64,000 nt of DNA from Gaiellaceae bacterium (GTDB taxonomy: Bacteria > Actinomycetota > Thermoleophilia > Gaiellales > Gaiellaceae): positions 169,496 through 233,495 of the forward strand of contig JAUJMY010000001.1 in the NCBI GenBank assembly GCA_030446625.1. Direction: 5' to 3'. Below the pieces are notes generated by a model that saw only the letters and a list, made by a program, of their open reading frames with translations, was not told the DNA's origin and searched no databases. Positions 31,155 to 41,458 of the stretch are shown here, one piece after another; the first letter of the stretch is position 1, and every line of letters starts with the position of its first letter. Both the position numbers and the translations under genes were made by a program.

Positions 31155-32561
31155 GTGGACGCGCCCGCGCGGCACCTCCGGCTTCTCACGGAGACGATCG
31201 CCGCCGTGAACTCGACGCTCGACCTCCAGGAGGTGCTCGAGCTCGTCGCGCGCAAGGTCGCGGACGCGCTCGACGCCGACGCGTGTTTCGTCTACCTCTA
31301 CGACGACGGCGCCGACGAGCTCGTGCTGCGGGCGACGCACGGGACGCGCGTCGAGGAGATGACTCGGCGGCCGCGCATGCGCCCCGGCGAGGGCATCACC
31401 GGCAGCGCCGCCGCGGAGCGTGCGCCGGTGATGCTGCCGGCGCAAGCGCACCTCGACCCGCGCTTCAAGAACTTCCCGAACCTGCCCGAGGACGAGTACG
31501 AGTCGATCCTCGCGGTGCCGATACTCATGCGCGAGAAGCTCGAGGGCGCGGTCAACGTCCGCACGAGGGAGCCGCGCGAGTTCACGACCGCGGAAATCGA
31601 CCTGCTCGTCGCGATTGCGGCGCAGGTCGCGCAGACGATCGAGCACGCGCGTCTGTACGAGAGCGCGCGGCGGCGCGTGAGCGAGCTCGAGGCGCTCGCC
31701 CGGATCTCCGAGGCCGTGTCCGAGTCGCTGTACCTCGAGGAGTCGCTCGAAGCGATCGTCAAGACGACGATGGAGGCGGTGGACGCGACCGGTGCGGCGC
31801 TCGTCCTCGAGGATGGCAAGATCGCGTGGCCCGGGGGCCGCGCGGGCAAGCACGCCGTCCGGCTCCCGCTCCGGTGGAAGCGGCGGCGGATCGGCGAGCT
31901 CGTCTGCGACCGCGACACGCCCTTCACCGAGCAGGAGGAGGCGCTGCTCGTGTCGATCGCGCACCACGCCGCAGTCGCGCTCGAGCACGGGCGGGCGGTG
32001 ATGCGCGGCGTCCTCGCCCAGGAGATCCACCACCGCGTCAAGAACAACCTCCAGACCGTCGCGTCGCTCCTTCGGCTCCAGGCGCGGAGCGCGGACGGCG
32101 TCGAGCCGCGCAAGGCGCTCGACGATTCGGTGAACCGGATCCTCGCCATCGCCGCGGTCCACGAGCTGCTGACGGAGCGGCGCGACGAGGCGGTGGAGCT
32201 CGACGACCTGCTCGAGCGGCTCCGCGCGATGCTGGTCCAGGGACTCGGCGCCGCGAAGACCGTCGAGGCGCAGCTCGCGCGGATCTCGCTCGCCGGGAAC
32301 CGGGCCACGGCACTCGCGCTCGTCTTCAGCGAGCTGTTCCAGAACGCCCTCGAGCACGGCGGGTCGTCGGTGCGCGTCGAGCTCGCGCAGCGGAACGGCG
32401 ACGTCGTGCTCGCGATCGCCGACGACGGGAGCGGAATCGAGGGCGCCGCGAGCGGGACCGGCCTCTCGATCGTACGCGCGCTCGTCCGCGACGAGCTGCG
32501 CGGCGAGCTGCGGTTCGAGGAGGGGGCGGGGCTGCGCGCCGAGGTCGTCTTCCCGGCGTGA
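31155..32561 (+). CDS. sensor histidine kinase, HisKA_2 type with GAF domains (PdtaS-like)
   Basis: 468 residues, soluble. GAF domain about 5-165 (VARKVADALDADACFVYLYD, GITGSAAAERAPVML) and a second GAF-like part to about 285. The kinase starts at LAQEIHHRVKNNLQTVASLL with the phospho-acceptor His near residue 291, the mark of HisKA_2 kinases; the ATPase part has FSELFQNALEHG and IADDGSGIEGAASGTGLSIV. In mycobacteria PdtaS phosphorylates the ANTAR regulator PdtaR; here an ANTAR response regulator gene lies 136 bases downstream, so the pair is very likely. The cytosolic ligand is unknown. Confidence 0.9.
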   Translation: MDAPARHLRLLTETIAAVNSTLDLQEVLELVARKVADALDADACFVYLYDDGADELVLRATHGTRVEEMTRRPRMRPGEGITGSAAAERAPVMLPAQAHLDPRFKNFPNLPEDEYESILAVPILMREKLEGAVNVRTREPREFTTAEIDLLVAIAAQVAQTIEHARLYESARRRVSELEALARISEAVSESLYLEESLEAIVKTTMEAVDATGAALVLEDGKIAWPGGRAGKHAVRLPLRWKRRRIGELVCDRDTPFTEQEEALLVSIAHHAAVALEHGRAVMRGVLAQEIHHRVKNNLQTVASLLRLQARSADGVEPRKALDDSVNRILAIAAVHELLTERRDEAVELDDLLERLRAMLVQGLGAAKTVEAQLARISLAGNRATALALVFSELFQNALEHGGSSVRVELAQRNGDVVLAIADDGSGIEGAASGTGLSIVRALVRDELRGELRFEEGAGLRAEVVFPA

Positions 32562-32697
32562 GCGCGCGAGGCCCGTGGCGGATCCGCCGAAGTCACGTTT
32601 TCGGGACCGCCGCGTCACCCATGCTCGACGCTCGAGCCGCTACCGTGTTCTCAGGGATCTCGGGGGTCCCCTGGGGGCAGTTTGGCGCGTGGTGCGC

Positions 32698-33270
32698 ATG
32701 AGGATCCTTGTCGCCGAGGACGAGACGATCATCCGCCTCGACCTGCGCGAGCTGCTGGAGCGCGCCGGGTTCGACGTCTGCGCCGAGGCGCGCGACGGCT
32801 TCGAGGCCGTGGAGCTCGCCCGCTCGGAGCAGCCGGATCTCGCCGTCCTCGACGTGAAGATGCCGCGGCTCGACGGGATCGAGGCGGCGCGCCGGATACT
32901 CGACGAGCGCGCGATCCCGATCGTCATGCTGACCGCCTACGGCCAGGACGAGCTCGTCGCGCGCGCGGTCGAGGCGGGAGTGTTCGGCTACCTCGTGAAG
33001 CCGTTCCGCGAGTCCGACCTCCTGCCGGCGATCCGGACGGCGCGCGCGCGGCACGAGGAGCTCACGGCTCTGCGGGAGGAGGCGGAGTCGCTCGCCGAGG
33101 CGCTCGCGGCTCGGAAGACGATCGAGCGGGCGAAAGGGCTCTTGATGGAGAAGGAAGGGCTGACCGAGACGGAGGCGTTCGCGCGGCTGCGCAAGGCGAG
33201 TCAGGTCTCGGGGCGCCCGCTGAAGGTGATCGCCGAGGCCGTGGTGGCGACGCTCAGCGACTCGAGCTAG
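32698..33270 (+). CDS. response regulator with ANTAR RNA-binding output domain (PdtaR-like)
   Basis: 190 residues. Receiver: ILVAEDETIIRLDL, DLAVLDVKMPRLDG with phospho-acceptor Asp52, VMLTAYGQ, YLVKPF. After a coiled linker comes the ANTAR domain (about 125-185): KTIERAKGLLMEKEGLTETEAF, ARLRKASQ, LKVIAEAV. ANTAR proteins bind paired hexaloop hairpins in nascent RNA and prevent termination. Its kinase gene is directly upstream. The two glutamine synthetase leaders in this window are candidate targets. TACCGT at 32641 may be its own -10. Confidence 0.92.
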   Translation: MRILVAEDETIIRLDLRELLERAGFDVCAEARDGFEAVELARSEQPDLAVLDVKMPRLDGIEAARRILDERAIPIVMLTAYGQDELVARAVEAGVFGYLVKPFRESDLLPAIRTARARHEELTALREEAESLAEALAARKTIERAKGLLMEKEGLTETEAFARLRKASQVSGRPLKVIAEAVVATLSDSS

Positions 33271-35149
33271 AGCTCTCGAACAGCGACTCCCACCGCTCGA
33301 GGAGGCGAGCGAGCTGCTCGCGTGCGTGCCGGTGCGCGCTGATCGTGTCCACGTCCGACCAGTCCTCCGCCAGCCGTCGCTCGAGCTCGGCGACCTCCGC
33401 CTCGCGCCCCGCGATCTCGGCTTCGAGCCGCTCGAGCTCCGTCGGCCGCGGCGGCTTCGGCTTCGGCTGCTTCTGCTGCTTGGGCGCCCGGATGACTTCG
33501 TGGCTCTGAGCCAATAGGTCGCGTGCCCGCTCCTCGCGGCGCCGCACGTAGTCCGCCCAGCCGCCGTCGTACGAGCGCACCGAACCCGCGTCGATTGCGA
33601 GCGTCCGCTCGGCGACCGCGTCGAGCAGCGCGCGGTCGTGCGAGACGAGCAGGATCGTCCCCGGGAACGCCTCCAGCGCGGCCTCGAGCGCCTCGCGGCT
33701 CTCCAGGTCGAGGTGGTTCGTCGGCTCGTCGAGCACGAGGAAGTTGGCCCCAGACGCCACGACGAGCGCGAGCGCGAGCCGCCGTCGCTCCCCGCCCGAG
33801 AGCGCCGCGACGGGCTTCTCGTGCTCGTCCCACCCGGAGAAGAGGAAGCGACCGAGCAGCGCCTGCGCCTGCGGCCGCTGGAAACCCGTCGCCGCCTGCG
33901 TCGCCTGGAGCACGTTCACGCGCTCGTCGAGCTCCACCTCGTGCTGCGAGAAGTACGCGACGACGACGCCGTGACCGAGCCGGACGCTCCCTGCCTGCGG
34001 CTCCCGCCGCTCGAGGATCGTCTCGAGCAGCGTCGTCTTCCCGGCGCCGTTCGGCCCGACGAGGCCCACGTGCTCGCTGCGCTCGAGCGCGAAGTGGACG
34101 TCCGCGAGCAGCTGCTTGTCCCCCGCTGCGAGCGCGAGGCCGCGCGCTTCGACCACGGTGCGTCCGCTGCGGGGCGGCTTCAGGAACTCGAAGCCGAGCG
34201 TGCGCCGGCTGCGCGTCAGCAGCGCGACCTCGCCCGCCGCCTCCGACCGCTCCTTCTCGAGCCGCGCGATCTGCGTCAGCTTCGCCTGTGCCTGCTTCGC
34301 CTTGTCCTTCTTGGCGCGGAACCGCTCGACGAAGCGCTCCAGCCGCGCGATGTCCTCCGCGACGCGCTCCGCCGTCTTCGCGGCGTGCGCCGCGCGCTCG
34401 GCCTTCTCGCGCCGCCACGCGTGCCAGGGGCCCGGGAAGTACGTCGCGCGGCCCGCGACGAGCTCGAGCGTCGCGTTCGTCGCGGCCTCGAGGAACCAGC
34501 GGTCGTGGGCGACGAGGATCACGGCCGCATCGAGAGTCTGGAGCTCGTTCTCGAGCCACTCGAGGCTCGCGACGTCGAGGTGGTTCGTCGGCTCGTCGAG
34601 GAGCAGGAGGTCGGGGTCGCCGGCGAGCGCGCGCGCGAGCGACGCCCGCGTCAGCTCGCCGCCGGAGAACGTGTCGAGCCGCCGGTCGAGCTGCGCGTCC
34701 TCGAAGCCGAGCCCGCGCAGGACGGCGGTCTGCCGCTCGCGCCACGCGTACCCGCCCGCGTGCTCGAGGCGTCCCTGCGCGTTCGCGTAGCGCGCGAGCG
34801 TCGCCGGCCCGTGCTCGCCGTCCGCCATCGCCGCCTCGAGCCGGCGCAGCTCGGCCTCGAGCGCGATGAGGTCCGAGGCGCCGCCGAGCACGTACTCGCG
34901 CAGCGTCAGTGCCCGCTCGAGCGGCGGGCGCTGGTCGTGCAGCGCGACGCGCGTCCCCTTCGAGAACGCGAGCTCGCCACCGTGGAGGTCGGTCTCGCCG
35001 GACAGGATGCGCAGCAGGGTCGTCTTGCCCGCCCCGTTCGGGCCCGCGAGGGCGACGCGGTCGCGGCGCTCGACCTTGAACGAGACGCCGTCGAAGAGCA
35101 GGTTGCCGCCCAGCTCCTTGCGGAGACCGGACGCGATCACGACCGCCAT
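33254..35149 (-). CDS. ABC-F family ATP-binding protein
   Basis: 631 residues with two ABC cassettes and no membrane domain. Cassette 1: LAGPNGAGKTTLLRIL, FSGGELTRASLARAL, LLLLDEPTNHLDVAS. A long charged linker (KAERAAHAAKTAERVAEDIA, RFRAKKDKAKQAQAKL) is the ABC-F P-site tRNA interaction motif. Cassette 2: LVGPNGAGKTTLLETI, LSGGERRRLALAL, FLVLDEPTNHLDLES. It acts on ribosomes, as a translation factor or in antibiotic protection. The 3' end overlaps the ANTAR gene by 17 bases, tail to tail. Upstream 35150-35346 contains no gene I can support. Confidence 0.92.
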   Translation of the reverse strand: MAVVIASGLRKELGGNLLFDGVSFKVERRDRVALAGPNGAGKTTLLRILSGETDLHGGELAFSKGTRVALHDQRPPLERALTLREYVLGGASDLIALEAELRRLEAAMADGEHGPATLARYANAQGRLEHAGGYAWRERQTAVLRGLGFEDAQLDRRLDTFSGGELTRASLARALAGDPDLLLLDEPTNHLDVASLEWLENELQTLDAAVILVAHDRWFLEAATNATLELVAGRATYFPGPWHAWRREKAERAAHAAKTAERVAEDIARLERFVERFRAKKDKAKQAQAKLTQIARLEKERSEAAGEVALLTRSRRTLGFEFLKPPRSGRTVVEARGLALAAGDKQLLADVHFALERSEHVGLVGPNGAGKTTLLETILERREPQAGSVRLGHGVVVAYFSQHEVELDERVNVLQATQAATGFQRPQAQALLGRFLFSGWDEHEKPVAALSGGERRRLALALVVASGANFLVLDEPTNHLDLESREALEAALEAFPGTILLVSHDRALLDAVAERTLAIDAGSVRSYDGGWADYVRRREERARDLLAQSHEVIRAPKQQKQPKPKPPRPTELERLEAEIAGREAEVAELERRLAEDWSDVDTISAHRHAREQLARLLERWESLFESSSSSR

Positions 35150-35346
35150 TCCGACAGCCTATGCCGCACGCGCGTCGCTTCTCGTGCGGCCGCCGAGTTG
35201 GCCGAGACGTCGCTCCCGCGGGACGGAGTCGGCGTCCGCGGCGAAGCGCGCACGCGGCCCGCGCACGCGACTTCGCCTCGCGCGCGAACGTCGACGTGCT
35301 CCTCGCTGCTGAAGGACGGGTCTGGCGCGGCGAGACGGCGCCGGAG

Positions 35347-35352
35347 TAACGT
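35347..35352 (+). promoter_or_regulatory. -10 box of the FGGY kinase operon, leaderless
   Basis: TAACGT, 6 bases before the GTG at 35359. Confidence 0.45.
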
Positions 35353-35358
35353 CGTGCC

Positions 35359-36717
35359 GTGAGCCGCGTCGTCGCTCTCGACCTCGGCACGTCGTCGGGG
35401 CGGGTGCAGGTCTACGACGAGCGGGGCGCTCAGGTGGAGCGGATCGAAGCGCGGACGAGGGTGCGCGCCGGGGCGGACGGCGGGGTCGACGCGGTCGAGC
35501 TCGCGGACGCCGTGCGCGCCGCGGTCGAGCAGGCGGTCCGCGCAGCCGGAGACGACGTCGCCGCAATCGCCGCTTCGTGCTTCTGGCACAGCCTCGTCGC
35601 GGTCGACGCGCGTGGGCGCGCGTTGACGCCTCTCCTGCCGTGGGCCGACGTCCGCGCCGCGCCCGAGGCGGACGAGCTGGCGCGGCTGCTCGGCTCCGAC
35701 GCCCTGCACGCCCGCACCGGAGCCGTCGCGCACCCGAGCTACTGGCCCGCGAAGCTCCTCTGGCTGAAGCGGCGCGAGCCGGACGTTTTCGGGGCTGCCG
35801 CGCGCTTCCTCTCCTTTCCGGACTACCTCTACGGGCGGCTGCTCGGCGACGCGCGGACGAGCCTCTCGATGGCGTCGGGGACCGGGATGCTCGACCTCGC
35901 CGGCGGCGACTGGGATGAGGAGCTGCTCGCGACGCTCGAGCTCGAAGCGGAGCGGCTGCCGGTCGTCTCCGACGAGCCCGCGGGGACGGAGCTGCCGTGG
36001 TTCCGCGCCGTCGGCGACGGCGCGTGCTCGAACCTCGGCGCCGGGTGCACGACGCGCGAGCGCGCGGTCCTCATGGTCGGGACCTCCGGCGCGTTCCGGA
36101 CGCTCGCCGCGCGTGCGAGGCCGGAGCCGAGAGGCGGACTCTTCCTCTACCGCCTGGACGCCGAACGAGTGGTCGAGGGCGGCGCGCTCTCCGACGGCGG
36201 CAACCTCCACCACTGGCTCGTCCGGACGCTCGCGTCTGCTGACGCGCGCGGGCTCGCCGACGAGCCGCCGGACGCGCACGGGCTGACGTTCCTGCCGCTC
36301 CTCGGCGGCGAGCGGAGCCCGGGCTGGAACGCACGCGCGCGCGGCGCGATCGCCGGCCTCTCCTTCGCGACCGAGCCGCGCCAGCTCGTGCACGCGGCGC
36401 TCGAGGGCGTCGCCTTCCGGTTCGCGGAGGTGGCCGAGCTGATGCCCGAGGTGGCGCACGTCGTGGCGACGGGTGCCGCGCTGCACCGGAATCACGACTG
36501 GGTGCAGATCCTGGCCGACGTCCTCGAGCGGCGGGTCGTGCTCTCGGGCCTCGTCGAGGGATCGGCGCGCGGGGCCGCCGTCTACGCGCTCGAGCGGCTC
36601 GGTCTCGAACCGGACGACGCGCCGCTCGGGCCGGTGTTCAACCCACGCGCGGAGCGGGCAGACGCATATCGTTCAGCGCGGGCGAGACAACGACGCCTCT
36701 ACGAGGGAGTAACGTGA
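35359..36717 (+). CDS. FGGY-family carbohydrate kinase (gluconokinase-like)
   Basis: 452 residues. N-terminal half starts [17 protein letters not shown], the sugar-kinase phosphate motif; [15 protein letters not shown] and [10 protein letters not shown] match gluconokinases; [13 protein letters not shown] and [13 protein letters not shown] follow; the C-terminal [20 protein letters not shown] is the FGGY ATP-binding block. It lies with transketolase and RpiB, and 6-phosphogluconate enters the same pathway, so gluconate is the best guess for the substrate; other polyols are possible. The stop overlaps the transketolase GTG by 4 bases. Confidence 0.82.
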   Translation: MSRVVALDLGTSSGRVQVYDERGAQVERIEARTRVRAGADGGVDAVELADAVRAAVEQAVRAAGDDVAAIAASCFWHSLVAVDARGRALTPLLPWADVRAAPEADELARLLGSDALHARTGAVAHPSYWPAKLLWLKRREPDVFGAAARFLSFPDYLYGRLLGDARTSLSMASGTGMLDLAGGDWDEELLATLELEAERLPVVSDEPAGTELPWFRAVGDGACSNLGAGCTTRERAVLMVGTSGAFRTLAARARPEPRGGLFLYRLDAERVVEGGALSDGGNLHHWLVRTLASADARGLADEPPDAHGLTFLPLLGGERSPGWNARARGAIAGLSFATEPRQLVHAALEGVAFRFAEVAELMPEVAHVVATGAALHRNHDWVQILADVLERRVVLSGLVEGSARGAAVYALERLGLEPDDAPLGPVFNPRAERADAYRSARARQRRLYEGVT

Positions 36718-38738
36718 CGGATTCGGACATCCGGCAGCTGTCTATCGACACGATCCGCACGCTCTCGATGGACGCGGTTCAGACGGCCGGCGCGGGTCAT
36801 CCGGGCACCGCGATGGCGCTCGCGCCGCTTGCGTACACGCTCTACACGAAGCACCTGCGGCACAACCCGACACAGCCGGATTGGCCGAACCGCGACCGCT
36901 TCGTCCTCTCCGCGGGACACGCCTGCATCCTCCAGTACACGACGCTCCACCTCACGGGCTACAACCTCTCGCTCGAGGAGATCAAGCGCTTCCGCCAGTG
37001 GGGCTCGATCACGCCGGGCCACCCCGAGAACTTCCTCACGTCCGGGATCGAGACGACGACGGGGCCGCTCGGCCAGGGCTGCGGCAACTCCGTCGGCTTC
37101 GCGCTCGCGGAGCGCTTCCTCGCCGAGCGCTACAACCGCCCGCACCACGACGTCGTCGACCACTTCACGTACGTGATCTGCTCCGACGGCGACCTGATGG
37201 AAGGCGTCGCGCAGGAGGCTGCCTCGATCGCGGGGCAGCTCGGGCTCGGGAAGCTGATCTGGTGCTGGGACGACAACCACATCACGATCGACGGGACGAC
37301 GGCGATCTCGTTCGACCACGAGAACCAGGAGCAGCGCTTCGAGGCGCAGGGGTGGCAGGTGCAGCGCGTCGAGGACGTGAACGACCTGGACGCCGTCGAC
37401 GCGGCGCTCGAGGCCGCGCGCGCGGAGCCGGAGCGGCCGTCGTTCATCTCGATACGGAGCCACATCGGCTACCCGGCGCCGCACGCCGTCGACACGGCGA
37501 AATCGCACGGCTCGCCGCTCGGCGAGGACGAGGTGCGGGCGACGAAGGAGGCGCTCGGGTGGGATCCCGACCGCAGCTTCCACGTGCCCGACGAGGTCTA
37601 CGAGCACATGCGCCAGATCGACCGTGGGATCGAGCTCCACCAGGAGTGGCAGGACCGCTTCGAGCGCTGGAGCGTCGCCTTCCCGCGCGTGCGCGAGGAC
37701 TGGGACCAGGTGCACGGCGGGCGGCCGCGCGACGGCTGGGCGGACGGGCTGCCGGAGTTCCTCGCGGGCGAGGACATGGCGACGCGCGACGCAGGGAAGA
37801 AGGTGATGCAGGCGTTCAAGCGCCACACGCCGACGATGGTCGGCGGCGCCGCCGATCTCGCCGATTCGACGAAGACCGAGTTCGAGGGCGGCGGCCTCTT
37901 CTCGGCGACGCACGCGGGGCGCAACATCCCGTTCGGGATCCGCGAGCACGCGATGGGCTCGATCGTGAACGGGATCTCGCTGCACGGCGGGATGCTGAAG
38001 CCGTACGGCTCGACGTTCCTGATCTTCTCGGACTACATGCGGCCCGCTGTCCGGCTCTCGGCGCTCATGTCGCTCCCCGTCGTCTGGGTGTGGACGCACG
38101 ACTCGGTCGGGCTCGGCGAGGACGGGCCGACCCACCAGCCGGTCGAGCACTACGCCGCGCTGCGCGCGATCCCGAACCTGTGGTTCGTCCGACCGGCGGA
38201 CGCGAACGAGACCGCTTACGCCTGGAAGGTCGCGCTCGACCGCGAGGACGGGCCGGTGGCGCTGTCGCTGACGCGGCAGAAGGTGCCGACGCTCGACCGC
38301 GGCGAGGTTGCGCCGGCGAGCGGCGTCGAGCGCGGCGCGTACGTCCTGTGGGAGTCGGAGGGGGCGAACGGGTTGCCCGACCTGATCCTGATCGCGACGG
38401 GCTCGGAGGTCTGGGTCTCGTACGAGGCCGCACGGCGGATCGCAAGCGAGAACGGGACGAGCGTGCGCGTCGTCTCGATGCCGTGCTGGGAGCTCTTCGA
38501 GCGGCAGACGGCCGACTACCGCGACGAGGTGCTGCCGCCGGAGGTGAAGGCGCGGCTCTCGGTCGAGTCCGGCGTCTCGCTCGGCTGGAAGCAGTGGGTC
38601 GGCGACCGCGGCGACTCGCTCGCGCTCGACCGCTTCGGCTCCTCCGCGCCGGGGACCGAGGTGCTGGAGCGCCTCGGCTACACCGTCGACAGCGTCGTCC
38701 AGCGGGCGACGGCGCTCGTCGAGCGGGTCGGCGCGTGA
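36714..38738 (+). CDS. tkt: transketolase
   Basis: 674 residues, full length. TPP-dependent two-carbon transfer between pentose and triose/tetrose phosphates. N-terminal: [54 protein letters not shown], and the TPP motif [19 protein letters not shown] with DDNHITIDG. Middle domain: [73 protein letters not shown]-terminal domain: [15 protein letters not shown]. Starts GTG within the kinase stop and overlaps rpiB by 4 bases, so the three are one operon. Confidence 0.97.
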   Translation: MTDSDIRQLSIDTIRTLSMDAVQTAGAGHPGTAMALAPLAYTLYTKHLRHNPTQPDWPNRDRFVLSAGHACILQYTTLHLTGYNLSLEEIKRFRQWGSITPGHPENFLTSGIETTTGPLGQGCGNSVGFALAERFLAERYNRPHHDVVDHFTYVICSDGDLMEGVAQEAASIAGQLGLGKLIWCWDDNHITIDGTTAISFDHENQEQRFEAQGWQVQRVEDVNDLDAVDAALEAARAEPERPSFISIRSHIGYPAPHAVDTAKSHGSPLGEDEVRATKEALGWDPDRSFHVPDEVYEHMRQIDRGIELHQEWQDRFERWSVAFPRVREDWDQVHGGRPRDGWADGLPEFLAGEDMATRDAGKKVMQAFKRHTPTMVGGAADLADSTKTEFEGGGLFSATHAGRNIPFGIREHAMGSIVNGISLHGGMLKPYGSTFLIFSDYMRPAVRLSALMSLPVVWVWTHDSVGLGEDGPTHQPVEHYAALRAIPNLWFVRPADANETAYAWKVALDREDGPVALSLTRQKVPTLDRGEVAPASGVERGAYVLWESEGANGLPDLILIATGSEVWVSYEAARRIASENGTSVRVVSMPCWELFERQTADYRDEVLPPEVKARLSVESGVSLGWKQWVGDRGDSLALDRFGSSAPGTEVLERLGYTVDSVVQRATALVERVGA

Positions 38739-39208
38739 GAGTCGCCGTCGCCTTCGACCACCGCGGCGTGAAGCTGCGCGAGCGCGTGCTCGAGGAGCTG
38801 GTGGCTCTGAGCCACGAAGTCGTCGACCTCGGCACGGACACCGACGAGCAACGGATCGACTACCCGGACAAGGCGCGCGAGATCGGCGACGCGATCCGGA
38901 GCGGCGAGGCCGAGCGCGGCGTGCTCGTCTGCGGCTCGGGTGTCGGGGCCGCGATCGCGGCGTGCAAGGTCCCCGGGATCCGCGCGGCGATCTGCCACGA
39001 CACCTACTCGGCGCACCAGGGCGTCGAGCACGACGACATGAACGTGCTCTGCCTGGGCTCGGGAGTGGTCGGCGCGGACCTCGCCGCCGAGCTCGTGCGC
39101 GCGTTCCTGCAAGCCGATTTCCAAGGCGGCGAGCGCTACGTGCGCCGGCTCGAGAAGATCGAGGCGATGGAGCGGGCGGCTCCACTCGACCGGGCCCCGG
39201 CTGGCTGA
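38735..39208 (+). CDS. rpiB: ribose-5-phosphate isomerase B
   Basis: 157 residues. Interconverts ribose 5-phosphate and ribulose 5-phosphate. [16 protein letters not shown] at the start, [33 protein letters not shown] with the catalytic Cys near residue 66, [23 protein letters not shown] with the ring-opening histidine region, and LCLGSGVVG are all present. The GTG overlaps the transketolase stop (GTGA), which fits a pentose phosphate operon. Confidence 0.95.
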   Translation: MRVAVAFDHRGVKLRERVLEELVALSHEVVDLGTDTDEQRIDYPDKAREIGDAIRSGEAERGVLVCGSGVGAAIAACKVPGIRAAICHDTYSAHQGVEHDDMNVLCLGSGVVGADLAAELVRAFLQADFQGGERYVRRLEKIEAMERAAPLDRAPAG

Positions 39209-39233
39209 GCCGGGACAGGCGCAGATTCAGGCC

Positions 39234-39683
39234 GTGCGCGCGGTCGGTGCGCCGCCGGAGCGCGTCTTCGAGTTCCTGTCTGACCTCCGCAACCACTGGC
39301 GGCTCGAGAGTTCGTTTGCGGTGCTCGGCGGTCTCGAAGGCGACGAGGGGCACGGCCCGACGGGCGGACGCATCCGTTTGAACGGCCCGCTCGGGATCGC
39401 ACGCGAGGTGCGGACGCGTGTCCTCGAGGCCGAGCCGCCCGACACCGGAGCTCCCGGGCGTCTCGCGGGGCGCGCGGACATCGGGCGCCGAACCGTGGGT
39501 CTCGTCGCGTGGGAGATCGCGGCGCGTGCGGGCGGAGGTTCGGACGTTCGGCTGTCGGCACGCGTCGAGCGAGCGTCGATCGTCGATCGGGCGGCGCTCG
39601 CGCTCGGCGGGCGGCGCTGGCTCGAGCGCGTGTTCGACCGCTCGCTCGCCGGTCTCGCGGACGTCTTCTCGCAGCCGCGGTAA
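39234..39683 (+). CDS. SRPBCC (START-like) family protein
   Basis: 149 residues. RAVGAPPERVFEFLSDLRNHWRL is the typical opening of the SRPBCC fold with helix and loop lining a hydrophobic pocket. RLNGPLGIAREVRTRVLEAE and VAWEIAARAGGGSDVRLSARV give the long beta-sheet, and LERVFDRSLAGLADVF the closing helix. Such proteins bind small lipophilic ligands; the ligand is unknown. It follows rpiB by 25 bases. Confidence 0.75.
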   Translation: MRAVGAPPERVFEFLSDLRNHWRLESSFAVLGGLEGDEGHGPTGGRIRLNGPLGIAREVRTRVLEAEPPDTGAPGRLAGRADIGRRTVGLVAWEIAARAGGGSDVRLSARVERASIVDRAALALGGRRWLERVFDRSLAGLADVFSQPR

Positions 39684-39735
39684 GACCGCCTCGTCACGAG
39701 ACGCTAAGGAAGTGACCACTGCGAGAGGAGCCCGA

Positions 39736-41337
39736 GTGCCTGCCAGCACCACCACGTTCGTCATCGTCGGCGCCGGACTTGCCGGCGCAAAGGCCGCGGA
39801 GACGCTCCGCGAGGAAGGCTTCGACGGCCGCATCGTGCTCGCCGGCGCCGAAGCCGAGCGGCCGTACAGTCGCCCGCCCCTGTCGAAGGGGTTCCTGGCC
39901 GGAACGACGGCGCGCGAGAGGGTGTTTCTCCAGCCGGAGGCCTTTTACGCCGAGAACGAGATCGAGCTGCGAACGGCGGCGACCGTCGAGCGCATCGAGC
40001 CCGAGCGGTCCGAGATCGTGCTCGGTGACGGCGAGCGCGTCGGCTTCGACCGCCTGCTGCTCGCGACCGGGTCGGCGCCCCGACGCCTCACCGTGCCCGG
40101 CGCCGAACTGGACGGCGTCCTGTACCTGCGCGACCTCGAGGATGCCGAGGCGATCCGGGCGCGGATCGAGGCCGGCCGGAGGGTCGTGCTGATCGGCGCG
40201 GGCTGGATCGGCGCCGAGATCGGCGCTGTGCTGCGAGCGCAGGGTTTGCATGTGACGATCGTCGACCAGACGTCGGTTCCGCTGGAGCGCGTCCTCGGGA
40301 CCGAGGTCGGCGCGGTCTTCGGCGATCTGCACTCGGCCAACGGCGTCGAGCTGCGCCTGGGGTCGGGGGTCGAGGCGTTCGAGGGCAACGGCTCCGTCGA
40401 GCGCGTGCGGACGAGCGACGGGCAGGTGCTCGACGCCGACTTCGTCGTCGTCGGGATCGGCGTCACCCCGAGAGCGTCGCTCGCCGAGAGCGCAGGACTG
40501 CGCGTCGACAACGGCATCCTCGTCGACGAGCACCTCCAGACGAGTGTCCCCGGGATCTACGCCGCGGGCGACGTCACGAACGCGTTCCACCCGTTCTACG
40601 GGCGGCACCTGAGGGTCGAGCACTGGAGCAACGCGCGCCACCAGGGTCCGACCGCGGCGCGGAACATGCTCGGGCGAAGCGAGACGTACGACCGCATCCC
40701 GTCCTTCTTCTCGGAGCAGCACGACGTCGGGATGCGCTACTGGGGCCACCCCCTACGGTGGGACGAGGTCGTCTTCCGCGGAGACCCCGCCTCGCGCCAG
40801 TTCCTTGCGTTCTGGCTCGCCGACTGCCGCGCCGTCGCCGCGATCGACGTCGACGTGGCGGAGGCCGGAGAGACGGTCGAGCGCCTGATCCGCGAGAGCA
40901 AGGAGCTCGATCGCACGAGGCTCGCAGACCCGCAGATCCCGCTCGAGGAGGTCGTCGCCGAGCCCATCGCACGCCGGCCGAAGCCAGCAGGGAAGCCGCT
41001 CGTCGCGACGAAGAACTTCGTCGCAGAGGGGCTGAACTTCACGCGCCGCTTCGTCGGTGACCGGTTCGCGAAGAACGACCCGACTCCTGTCGACGCGCTC
41101 GCCGACGGCGAGGCGAGGATCCTCGGGATCGACGGGTCGAAGGTCGCCGTCTACAAGGACGAGCAGGGCGGCGTCCACGCGGTGTCGCCGGTGTGCACGC
41201 ACATGCGCTGCCTCGTCGACTGGAACGGCGCCGACAAGACCTGGGACTGCCCCTGCCACGGGTCGCGCTTCGACATCGACGGACGCGTGCTCGAGGGGCC
41301 TGCGAAGCGCGATCTCGGGCGGAGGGAGGTCGCCTGA
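39736..41337 (+). CDS. FAD-dependent ferredoxin-reductase-like oxidoreductase with C-terminal Rieske domain
   Basis: 533 residues. Residues about 1-400: FVIVGAGLAGAKAAETL (FAD), LLLATGSAPRRL, VVLIGAGWIGAEIGAVL (NAD(P)H), and GIYAAGDVTN (second FAD contact), as in the AIF-like and BenD/ThcD-type reductases. After a linker, a Rieske domain (about 440-530) has CTHMRCLVDW and CPCHGSRFD, the His/Cys ligands of a [2Fe-2S] cluster. Fused reductase-Rieske proteins move electrons from NAD(P)H, but the acceptor is not indicated. GTG 39736 has AGAGGAG 6 bases before it; GTG 39712 is an alternative. Confidence 0.88.
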   Translation: MPASTTTFVIVGAGLAGAKAAETLREEGFDGRIVLAGAEAERPYSRPPLSKGFLAGTTARERVFLQPEAFYAENEIELRTAATVERIEPERSEIVLGDGERVGFDRLLLATGSAPRRLTVPGAELDGVLYLRDLEDAEAIRARIEAGRRVVLIGAGWIGAEIGAVLRAQGLHVTIVDQTSVPLERVLGTEVGAVFGDLHSANGVELRLGSGVEAFEGNGSVERVRTSDGQVLDADFVVVGIGVTPRASLAESAGLRVDNGILVDEHLQTSVPGIYAAGDVTNAFHPFYGRHLRVEHWSNARHQGPTAARNMLGRSETYDRIPSFFSEQHDVGMRYWGHPLRWDEVVFRGDPASRQFLAFWLADCRAVAAIDVDVAEAGETVERLIRESKELDRTRLADPQIPLEEVVAEPIARRPKPAGKPLVATKNFVAEGLNFTRRFVGDRFAKNDPTPVDALADGEARILGIDGSKVAVYKDEQGGVHAVSPVCTHMRCLVDWNGADKTWDCPCHGSRFDIDGRVLEGPAKRDLGRREVA

Positions 41338-41458
41338 CGCGCGCGCGGCAAGAAGCGACGCGCGCGGCACCAACGAGGTGGTGGGAGACGCAATCGCCGC
41401 AGCAGTAGGACGGACGCCGAGGGCCCCGCGACGGCGCGTCGCTCATACTGTCGCGCGG

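Noticed and set aside
32655-32690. Hairpin upstream of the ANTAR regulator as an autoregulatory ANTAR target
   Set aside because: The loop is five bases, no overlapping terminator or T run; evidence too weak.
36699-39833. 1,044-codon minus-strand frame
   Set aside because: Lies opposite the transketolase and rpiB genes, composition is that of a mirrored GC-rich frame.
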